Below are positions 54,670-64,000 of a stretch of 64,000 nt of DNA, piece by piece. Source of the stretch: Lineus longissimus (taxonomy: Eukaryota > Nemertea > Pilidiophora > Heteronemertea > Lineidae). The stretch is from contig NC_088311.1 of the NCBI RefSeq assembly GCF_910592395.1, forward strand, positions 16,864,501 to 16,928,500. The letters are read 5' to 3'. The notes under the pieces are model-generated. The model searched no databases. It worked only from the letters and a program-made list of their open reading frames with translations, and was not told the origin of the DNA. How positions within the stretch are numbered: the stretch's first letter is position 1; every line of letters begins with the position of its first letter. The translations under genes and the position numbers were made by a program.

Positions 54670-54850
54670 AGGGCCGTTTACACGGGACCAAACAAAACCA
54701 GACCTAACCAGACCGGATCAGATCACATCGCTCGCGACGTCATGAATGACGTTAGTCTCAAAATGACGTAGGCCTACATCGAACCAGACCAAATCAAGTT
54801 CGTGCGAATACATGGCAGGCCAATCTGAACCGATCCATGTAAACGACCCT
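54670..54850. mobile_element. MITE-like element with 16-bp inverted ends
   Basis: AGGGCCGTTTACACGG at the left matches, inverted, CCATGTAAACGACCCT at the right (two mismatches). The interior is rich in ACCAGACC motifs. Target-site duplication is not resolved. Confidence 0.65.
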
Positions 54851-55194
54851 ATAGAGTGATGTCACATTTTTGACACCCAATAAGAATTCAGTAATGTTTG
54901 CATGTCGAATTTACAATGGACTACTTAAATATGTCTCGGCATTCATCCATCAGTCTCAAAATCAATTTCCTTTGTTTGAAAGTTCAATATCGTAACTCCT
55001 GTTGTCGATTTCGTTTGGTTGCACTTCATTTTAAAATAACCGGATTTTCTGATAGTTATATTTTCTGTTATCATTTTAGTTCTGGCACTGTGAACAGAAC
55101 TGAAGAGAAACTAGAGGTGTCCCGAGTTCGCGGGGCAAACTCGGAGGCTTCCCCGCAGTGATTTATTCTCCAAATTATTCAAGTAACTGAAAAG

Positions 55195-55850
55195 ATCAAA
55201 CCCAACATGCTCAACTTCAACATATCACCTATCATACCTGAAAGTTACAGGGCTCTCCGCTCTCCATCTGATCCACCTTCCCTGAAGATTGCACGACGAT
55301 AGCAATGATGATACGCAAGCTAAGAGCTAACGAGGTAAAACAATGGAGCCCAGTAGGCCTGTTATGCAAATTAGTTGAATAACGGAGAGTATTAAACCCA
55401 CGTGCATTACTTCAACATATCACTTATCATCCCTGAAAGTTGCTCTCCGCCGAGTGGTGACGGAGGAGTTGTCCGATAACAATTTTTAGACATTTGATAA
55501 GTATTTCATGAACAAAGCAAATATCAAATTAAAGAGTTGTTACAAAACGTCTGATCCACCTTCCCTGAAAATTGCATAAAAATAGCTTTGATAAAAAGCG
55601 AGCTCTACGAGCTATCGAGGTAAAAAAAAATGGAACTCGTTATTGTGTGAATAAGTTACATAACTGAAAATATAAAACCCACATGCACAACTTCAACATA
55701 TCAACTATCATCCATGAAAGTTGCAGTGCTCTCCGTCCAGACCGGAGCGATCTACCACCCAAATATCATAAGATCACGCAGGGAGGCGCTTGGTTTTACC
55801 AGGCTGCCCTCCGTCGAGCGGCTCGGAGTTCTCCGGAAATTTTTTTTTGT
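55195..55850 (+). repeat. Three diverged tandem copies of a 190-290 bp unit
   Basis: ACTTCAACATATCA followed by TATCAT and TGAAAGTTGC recurs near 55,212, 55,409 and 55,691. Each is followed by a CTCTCCG segment and, in the first two, CTGATCCACCTTCCCTGAA. Confidence 0.75.
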
Positions 55851-55899
55851 CAATATTTGCCCAAAAAGTAGCCATGAAACAAATTATTTCATGTAAATT

Positions 55900-56303
55900 A
55901 CGTAATCAATGATAAAAAGGACAATGCCATTTTCGTTCTTATCGCCTAACTGATATTTGTGTCAAATTTCATTAAAAACTGCTAACCGCTTTGGATGCAG
56001 AGGTGATAATAATGATAATGATAATAAGAAGATTGAAGAAGGACTTTTTTATAGTAGAGTAAAATCAAGTTATCCCAGGATTGTTGGCTGGGGAAGGCTA
56101 ATTTAGCTGTATTTATTTAGTGCTGATAGTTTAATGATATTTATTAGATATATATAAAGGTTTTCATATGCTATCGCAAAATTTCATAATCATCTTGTGA
56201 ATAAGTTTTTTGAACGTTCGCATGTTTTGATAGAAATTTTAACATTAGGGGTTAAACGATGGTTTAAATAATAATAGTGATAATGATAGTCGTAGTAGAA
56301 TTA
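55900..56303. other. AT-rich spacer
   Basis: GATAATAATGATAATGATAA-type low complexity near 56,005-56,030. No gene. Confidence 0.4.
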
Positions 56304-56488
56304 CAGTCCAAATCACAATTGACATCCGTCCTACTTCGCGTCAGTTGCGCGAGTTGCCGGTCAATGACGCACCAGTGATGCGTTCATCTCTCTGTTTCGC
56401 ATAAATTACGCTCGACCTACGCACTGGGTAGCGCGTCAATTACGCGCCAATGACGCGAATTTAGGGATGACAATTGTGATTTGGACTG
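56304..56488. mobile_element. Tc1/mariner-like MITE, 185 bp
   Basis: The termini CAGTCCAAATCACAATTG and their inverse are flanked by TA on both sides, giving a TA target-site duplication. The arms extend to about 40 bp with TCGCGTCA. The interior carries GCGTCAATTACGCGCC-like palindromes. Confidence 0.85.
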
Positions 56489-57185
56489 TATAAGGGTATC
56501 GAAATTCCATTGCTGCATGTACATGTATACGATACAAACTTTGTGATATTCAACAATTTTAAATAGTGGAACGTTTTCTCTGGGTCACTCGATACATGAA
56601 TATATTATATTTATCATAAATATTTATAAAATAAACGTTCCATTGGTATAAATAAGCATACTTGGTTTAAGTTAAACGATATTGAGCAGCTGAGCTGAAT
56701 AATTTTCAATTCATGTCGATACTAAATCGTCCGTGTCCTGGCTTCTTTTACCACTTGGTTACGTGTGAAACACCTGGCGTATGTACCACAAGTTCAGGAG
56801 CTGACCCTATCGTCTATTATTGCCCATAACTCGCTCCGCTACCTTACCTTCTCTCAACCGCAACTCGGCCACCAGTCAACTCTCTAATGACAGATCACGT
56901 CCAGACCCGTAGAAGAAAGGTCATGAGCAGCACTATCCATCCCGACATCTGGAGTACGTCTGGGGTTACTCTCGAACTCGCAACAGATCCTATTTTCAAT
57001 GCCCCCCCCCCCCCCGTGGATAGTACCCCCGTCGTCTCCAAAGCTGCACGTTTGAAATTCACCTGAGCAAGAGCCGTACAGCCAGTGGAAATGTGCCATC
57101 CTGTTCAAAAGCAGTCCATATGACATGCCCCAAATTTGCAGCATCTAACAGATATCGATATTCAACCAGGCCCATCTCAGGCTTA
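56489..57185. other. Spacer without supported gene
   Basis: It contains a C-homopolymer run at 57,001-57,015 and an 86-codon minus frame without recognisable domains. Confidence 0.4.
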
Positions 57186-57601
57186 GCCTCTCAGGGCCAT
57201 GCCGATTTAGCGGATCTTGTGGATTCTGCGGAACCTGCGGAATCTGGGCGGAATCAGCATAAAAAGAGCACGAGAATATCGATATTATGATAAATTATCC
57301 TTATGATAAATATTTGTAATATTCCATAACTGTTAAATTGTCTAAACGGCTAAGATTATCAAGCATTTCGGAAAAACCCCAACATGCATGAAAAAAATGT
57401 CTGCATTCTATTATCTGACGATTTCCACATTGGCCGTGATCTATAACCCAGGCCGAGTTGGTAGGCCGAGTTGGCCCGTAATAGTTACGCACCCGAAAAA
57501 CACACGTCATTTTCGCTCATTCGTTAATTTGTTAATATTGTGGTATTTCATGCCTGTCCTTAGTGCATGTAAACCTTCTGGTTTGTACACCAACTGTTAG
57601 A

Positions 57602-58359
57602 ATCCTATTGAACGTTACCTCTTCCGGTTGCTGAGGATTCCCATAAGGTGTGAGAGGCCAGGGGGCAATGCCGTATCCACTATCCCCTAGCAGTAATGCA
57701 TCCGTCCTCATAGTGGACAAACGATGACAAAGTACCGAATTTCTCCATATTCTACTGTCGTGTACAGACCCAGGCCACTCGGCTACAATACTTGTGAACG
57801 TATCCTTTGCATCACAAATTCCCTGAACGTTTAACGTAGCCTTTCCACTCCGGCCTACGTATTCGTCGCCATGTGCATGCCTCCCTTGTGTCTTCAGAAC
57901 TCAGACGTGGGTACAGCTGACAGCACCTATCGCACAAGGCATCTCGTAGGGCGTTTGCCAGTTGTCCATTGCTGACTGTATCTCATGCACCGTGCTTGGG
58001 AAATGTATCCACAGTCCTGCATTTTCAACAATCTTGTCGAGTACTGCGTGGGATGTTCTTGACACGGTGGATTGGAAAATTCCAACATCCTCAGCAACAC
58101 CCATCTGAAACCCTGGGTCCGATATATATCGATGGAAAGTCTCCATTTGTGTATTTACTGTCAGTGCCCCGCCACGAGTTTTTCCACTATATTCTAAAAA
58201 ATGATGAGCTATAAACCATTCAACATTTTGCTCATCAAATCGATAAAATCGTCGATAAAATGCTGGGCAACATGATTTTCTTGGGGTGTACTCCTTCGGA
58301 TATCGCTCCGGAAGTGCAAGAAAAGCTGCCATGTCAAACACGTCTTTCTACTTCGAAGT
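57602..58359 (-). pseudogene. Harbinger (PIF/HARBI1-like) transposase, decayed
   Basis: One minus-strand frame gives the helix-turn-helix part (GIFQSTVSRTSHAVLDKIV), then IGAVSCTHV, an in-frame TGA at 57,901-57,903, YVGRSGKATLNVQGICDAKD, WPGSVHDSRIWRNS and LLGDSGYGIAPWPLTPYGNP. Family members have Asp in IGAIDCTHV, the first catalytic residue, but here it is Ser. The second catalytic Asp (GDSGYG) is present. The frame loses homology at an apparent GT donor near 57,602, before the third acidic residue. With a stop and a lost Asp this copy is inactive. Confidence 0.88.
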
Positions 58360-58663
58360 TCAAGCCTGGTCTGAAGCTACCTTGAAAAATCTAAGGATAT
58401 ACTTATAAGCATATGCTTAATACTCGTATTTATAAATATGGAATGAAGCAGAAGCTTAGACTTTAAATCTAGGCAAGATGCCTGAAAAGCAGACACTTAT
58501 ACTTGAAGCATAAGGTTACAAGTACAAGCATTACCTTAGGTTTTATGAATATGCAGCATACTTAATACTTGAAAATCCAAGGATAAGCATATGCTTGGTT
58601 TTTATAAATACCAGCCAATAGGCGAAACGACTAATTTTTGGGTAGAGTGACTCTCAGACACTC
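58360..58663. other. Probable Harbinger terminal region
   Basis: Repeated AAGCATATGCTTAATACT and AAGCATATGCTTGGTTTTTA segments with TATTTATAAATA tracts resemble Harbinger subterminal repeats. Boundaries are not defined. Confidence 0.45.
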
Positions 58664-61600
58664 TCTTGACGCAAGGGCCCAACGCGCCGCGTAGCGGCAA
58701 AAAAGCGAAGCTGGCGAAACATTTATAACGGGTCACCGTCACTTATTATTGGACTTATAGCGCATTTACGGGGTTGCAACTATTTTGCTTTATAGTGTCA
58801 CCAGGAAAGAAAAGCATGCGACCTAACGCCGATCTATTTGTATAAAGTGATAATTGGAAGGTATATAGTAGGAAATATCAATAAAATAATCATTCCATGT
58901 CGTCTTTTGAGGGCATTTTTGATTGTAAAAAATATATGTGTACGTCACCGTAGTCTCTGCAATGATAATTTTATCAGAGCAGTCTCGCGCAAGTAGAAGT
59001 TCTTTACCTATTAGTTCTTCACTTATTAGTCTCAACGTCTGGCGCAAAGCCAGACGTTTTCCATTACGATTTCACTACGATGTTTGACAAGAAGGAGCAG
59101 TGCGCGAGATATGCTAATGAGCAGACTTCCCTCGCTTGAGTTTCTGAAGAATGTTCCATATCGCGCTAAGCTCATCACTGCTGATTATGACAGGCGTGCA
59201 ACGGTAGGTATCTGCTCCCCAACTTCCACCCTAATACGGTACAATAAGTTACCATTTGATGGGAATGGGACAATGCCCTCACTGTGTATGGAGTCATAGG
59301 GATAAGAAGACATTATTCATTAGTGTTGGTACAAGTGATTTTGCCCAAAAAGCATGCGCATTCAAAAAACAAAATATGCAAGGTATCACGTACATGACCA
59401 TGACGACGTGCAGAAAGTGCACTGGCCAGTGCATACCCTATGGCTATGTACTAGTAAACATGGTAAACATGAACAACATCATTATTCATCGGCAGTTCAT
59501 TTTACTCCGAGCTTTTCCTGAAACATATAGCCATGATGATTAGGCCTACCATGTACCATGACCAATAACAGCACTAGATCATGTAGATGTCAACAAGTTC
59601 ACATGAACCGTATAACCCCGCATGGCGCATGTTGGGCATGCGTCTAAACCAAAGCCCCAAAATCACTTGTTTTGGTCTATTTCACTTGTGTTTCCCCCGT
59701 CTCCCAGTCCATAATACATTTACAGTTTACAATCCCCGATCATGGCCCAACAAAAGGTCATCGGTTGACTAAAGGAACACAACTGTTCAATGGATTTATA
59801 GTTGAATGCGATCAAACTACGTCTTTTCAATCGTGGATTGTAAATTTAACCCCATGGGCCTAGGGAAGGCCCTATAACAATACTTTCGACACAGTTATTA
59901 TCTCCGCTGCCTCCACCATGTTACACACGGTGCTCACTGCTGATTCTAAAATGCGCCACCTAGTCAAAACAGGACATATGTTCTTCTAGGAATAGATCTC
60001 TTTCCAGTATTTCGTCATTCCACTATCGTCATCACCTCATCATACTTTCATTGACATTACAGGCACACATCCACAGAGCACTCTTCAAATCATCTAGTGG
60101 TTATCCAACTAGGATTATAAAGGTAATTTCTTAGCCCCGCACAGTGGGTTTCAGTCTTGATAAAGGGGCACTATTGCTAGCAGCTAGGTAGGCAAGATAA
60201 AGTTAGCCGAAGTAGCCGATAGGGGTCTCTCACCCCTCAAAGTCGTCACAACTATTCAAGCTTGTACAAGGAATACATGCAGCGCTGACTCTAACAAGAC
60301 CCAATGGGAATGTCGCACAGTCATCTGTCAAAAACAAGACCTATGTTGTAGAATGATCTCTTGCCAATATTTAATAATTGCACTATCGTCATCACCTCAT
60401 CATACTTCATTGACATTACAGGCACACATTGACATAGACCACTGTTGCAATCAACAACACAGTCGCTATCCAAGTAGCATTATAGAGGTAATTATCATTA
60501 TCATACCTCATTAGCATGTGAACCAATCGCGTCGCGTCCTTTGCGATCACGGCAAAGCCTCATGGAATAATGTCTTTCACCGTTGAATAATTTTTCATAT
60601 TCCATGCCTACAACTTCAATTTCTTCATATTCCATGGCTAGAAGTTCAATACTAATATAATATCCAAAATAAAGTTACAAGAAGTAGTCAATAGGGGTCT
60701 CTCACCTCTCACTGTATGTCCACACTATTCACGCTTGTACGAGGAATACATTCAATGCTGAATCTAACAACACCCAGTGCCCTTACTCTGTATATTAGTC
60801 ACTGGAAGATGGCCCATTTCACTCCTTGCTTCTACTTCACCTATAGTCTCATTGCAAACGCCTCAGTTCTATGATATCACATTCACTTTCAGCTGTCATG
60901 CAACGCAACAACTGTGCTATCTGCCATCGCACATCAACGAAGAAGTGCAGCCGCCCACATTCCACCTCACGTCTGTCCGACCAGCTGCAATCCTCGAGGA
61001 CGCCCCACTGTACCACGATTTCACTACGATGTTTGACAAGAAGGAGCAGTGCGCGAGATAGGCTAATGAGCAGACTTCCCTCGCTTGAGTTTCGGAAGAA
61101 TGTTCCATATCGCGCTAAGCTGACCACTGCTGACCATGACAGGCGTGCATTGGACTGGTACAGGTTGGAACTGAACATTGAATATGCTGGTGGTGACGCT
61201 TTCTGATGAGAAGTTGGTCGTGACTGATGCAGTATCCTTGGACTTGTCCACAGCATCGTTCAATCATTGCTCTCTGAGCTGCCTTGATTCTGTACTTACC
61301 CAAATACTAAGACCAAATGCCTCTTGACTGTGCTTTAAGAGAGACTGGCGCCATGCCTAGAGATATGACTGACCCCTATTGGCAAATTTGTATGACTTTA
61401 TCTTGCCTACCTAGCTGCTGCCTATAGTCTCCCTTTAACTGCGGAACACTTCAAAGTCGATAAAATGCCATGTTCCACCTTTTAATGTGTTCAGACTGCC
61501 ATTTTCAAAATAATCAAGTCAGGACACTGCCTTCTCACCTCATAATAAATTTTGCTTTCCTCAATAATAACATTTCTTCTTCTTCAATGCTTTCATCATT

Positions 61601-61802
61601 CCAAACTTCTCCTCCTCTGACTTTTACAGGGGTAGTCATGGCAATCAAAACCCAAATACTGAGACCAAATGCCTGTTGACTGTGCTTTAAGAGAGACTGG
61701 CGGCATGCCTAGTCTCTCTTAATGCACAGTCAACAGACACCAACCCCCTCAGACTCAGAAACCACAAACGCCCAACCCTTCCTGCTACCTTAATACTTCT
61801 GG
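58664..61802. mobile_element. Repeat family ABC, copy B (3139 bp)
   Basis: It has the same ends as copy A (TCTTGACGCAAG to ACTTCTGG) and only scattered differences. Relative to A it carries an extra block at about 59,494-60,095. A CACTATCGTCATCACCTCAT segment occurs twice (60,022 and 60,381). It lies inside the 57,195-62,010 element. Confidence 0.8.
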
Positions 61803-62019
61803 ATTTAGCTTGATTACATTACATCACGGCAGCGGCCACCTTCAGCGCCACCACGTGGGGCCTAATGGTATGAGGCTAAGTTTGGGGGCGAAAAGGCTGG
61901 GGGCGAAAACGTCAGCGAAACGACCGGATACCCATAACATAGCAAATCCGCTGCAGACCAGATTCCGCAGGTTCCGCAGAATCCGCAGGATCCGCTAAAT
62001 CGCCATGGCCGCCTCTCAG

Positions 62020-62318
62020 GCCAATTAAGAAAGGGCCATTTTCAAGAAGTCTCCCGTTCCGTCGGAAGACAGGTTCCCAAAAAACAACATTGTTTATGGC
62101 CATATTTAGTTTAGTTTAGTGTTTTAGTGGATACATGTACACAGCGAAATAAAACATAACATCATCGATACAGTAAATAAAATGCACTTGTATAATACAC
62201 ATTGGTAAAAATACATATACCACTGGTAACCGTACTGGTCATAATGACCTTTTCAATGGCACCATGAAAAAAAGACGACAGAATATATGTATTGTGGTGG
62301 TAGGAATCCAGAAGTATT
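62020..62318. other. Spacer between inverted repeat copies B and C
   Basis: About 300 bp of unique-looking AT-rich sequence. No gene. Confidence 0.4.
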
Positions 62319-64000
62319 AGGGTAGCAGGAAGGGTTGGGCGTTTGTGGTTTCTGAGTCTGAGGGGGTTGGTGTCTGTTGACTGTGCTTTAAGAGAGACTA
62401 GGCATGGCGCCAGTCTCTCTTAAAGCACAGTCAACAGGCATTTGGTCTCAGTATTTGGGTTTTGATTGCCATGACTGTACCCCTGTAAAAGTCAGAGGAG
62501 GAGAAGTTTGGAATGATGAAAGCATTGAAGAAGAAGAAATGTTATTATATATTGAGGAAAGCAAAATTTATTATGAGACTAGAAGGCAGTGTCCTGACTT
62601 GATTATTTTGAAAATGGCAGTCTGAACACATTAAAAGGTGGAACATGGCATTTTATCGACTTTGAAGTGTTCCGCAGTTAAAGGGAGACTATAGGCAGCA
62701 GCTAGGTAGGCAAGATAAAGTCATACAAATTTGCCAATAGGGGTCAGTCATATCTCTAGGCATGGCGCCAGTCTCTCTTAAAGCACAGTCAACAGGCATT
62801 TGGTCTTAGTATTTGGGTACAGTATCAAGGCAGAATCAAGGCAGCTCAGAGAGCAATGATTGAACGATGCTGTGGACAAGTCCAAGGATACTGCATCAGT
62901 CACGACCAACTTCTCATCAGAAAGCGTCACCACCAGCATATTCAATGTTCAGTTCCAACCTGTACCAGTCCAATGCACGCCTGTCATGGTCAGCAGTGGT
63001 CAGCTTAGCGCGATATGGAACATTCTTCCGAAACTCGAGCGAGGGAAGTCTGCTCATTAGCCTATCTCGCGCACTGCTCCTTCTTGTCAAACATCGTAGT
63101 GAAATCGTGGTACAGTGGGGCGTCCTCGAGGATTGCAGCTGGTCGGACAGACGTGAGGTGGAATGTGGGCGGCTGCACTTCTTCGTTGATGTGCGATGGC
63201 AGATAGCACAGTTGTTGCGTTGCATGACAGCTGAAAGTGAATGTGATATCATAGAACTGAGGCGTTTGCAATGAGACTATAGGTGAAGTAGAAGCAAGGA
63301 GTGAAATGGGCCATCTTCCAGTGACTAATATACAGAGTAAGGGCACTGGGTGTTGTTAGATTCAGCATTGAATGTATTCCTCGTACAAGCGTGAATAGTG
63401 TGGACATACAGTGAGAGGTGAGAGACCCCTATTGACTACTTCTTGTAACTTTATCTTGGATATTATATTAGTATTGAACTTCTAGCCATGGATTATGAAG
63501 AAATTGAAGTTGTAGGCATGGAATATGAAAAATTATTCAACGTTGAAAGACATTATTCCATGAGGCTTTGCCGTGATCGCAAAGGACGCGACGCGATTGG
63601 TTCACATGCTAATGAGGTATGATAATGATAATTACCTCTATAATGCTACTTGGATAGCGACTGTGTCGTTGATTGCAACAGTGGTCTATGTCAATGTGTG
63701 CCTGTAATGTCAATGAAGTATGATGAGGTGATGACGATAGTGCAATTGACTAGGTGGCGCATTTTAGAATCAGCAGTGAGCACTGTGTGTAACATGGTGG
63801 AGGCAGCGGAGATAATAACTGTGTCGAAAGTATTGTTATAGGGCCTTCCCTAGGCCCATGGGGTTAAATTTACAATCCACGATTGAAAAGACGTAGTTTG
63901 ATCGCATTCAACTATAAATCCATTGAACAGTTGTGTTCCTTGGCTTTAGTCAACCGATGACCTTTTGTTGGGCCATGATCGGGGATTGTAAACTGTAAAT
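62319..64000. mobile_element. Repeat family ABC, copy C, inverted, runs off the window
   Basis: It is the reverse complement of copy B from its CCAGAAGTATTA end through the segment equivalent to 59,719. It lacks about 415 bp that B has at 59,965-60,380. A 135-codon frame (62,867-63,274) and a 44-codon frame at 63,488-63,622 (MDYEEIEVVGMEYEKLF) are shared with the other copies. Their function is unknown. Confidence 0.8.

Larger units (their letters stand above)
57195..62010. mobile_element. MULE-like element M2-large (4816 bp) carrying nested elements
   Basis: The terminal inverted repeats of about 50 bp start GGCCATGCCGATTTAGCGGA and are built of GATTCTGCGGAACCTGCGGA-type repeats; the right arm is at 61,960-62,010. 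A perfect 9-bp duplication, GCCTCTCAG, lies at 57,186-57,194 and 62,011-62,019. Inside are a broken Harbinger transposase and repeat copy B. No MULE transposase was seen, so mobilisation in trans is likely. Confidence 0.88.

Noticed and set aside
56884-57144. 86-codon minus frame next to the C-homopolymer
   Set aside because: No recognisable motif, and it crosses a poly-C run that makes frames unreliable.

Overview
The window is metazoan nuclear DNA. It has short coding exons with GT-AG introns, a multidomain receptor gene, and dense transposable elements of several classes. A fucolectin-type domain, an EGF module and FNIII repeats joined to tandem tyrosine-phosphatase domains suggest an aquatic invertebrate. 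A lophotrochozoan such as a mollusc, annelid or brachiopod is my preference, and an invertebrate deuterostome is not excluded.

Layout. 1-4.68 kb: a non-LTR retrotransposon with an ORF1 remnant and an intact 1003-codon endonuclease/reverse-transcriptase ORF. 5.1-13.9 kb: a second, 5'-truncated LINE with an in-frame stop, then nested dispersed repeats and an inverted-repeat element. 13.88-16.44 kb: copy A of a 2.5-3.1 kb repeat family. 16.8-51.1 kb, minus strand: about 24 exons of a receptor-type protein tyrosine phosphatase (RPTP), ending at a clear stop codon. A kringle exon in matching phase lies 3 kb further upstream. The introns hold MULE-like elements with perfect 9-bp target-site duplications, foldback elements, minisatellites and a complete 9.6 kb BEL/Pao retrotransposon (37,371-47,011) whose two LTRs look identical. 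57.2-62.0 kb: a 4.8 kb MULE-like insertion containing a decayed Harbinger transposase and repeat copy B. Copy C lies inverted just beyond it, to the window end.

The receptor is the host gene. Read 5' to 3' it encodes the end of a fucolectin-like domain, an EGF module, three FNIII domains, a transmembrane helix, a juxtamembrane region and two PTP domains (D1 and D2). All exon phases close into one frame if one small linker exon is accepted. D1 has Gln-Ser in place of the catalytic His-Cys, and D2 has Gln in place of the P-loop Arg, so both domains look like pseudophosphatases.

The most interesting structural features also lie in this gene. A MULE-like element sits exactly on a 3' splice site and duplicated it in its target-site duplication. 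Two D1 exons have had their 3' ends and splice donors tandemly amplified inside the following intron. No tRNA, rRNA or CRISPR locus was seen.
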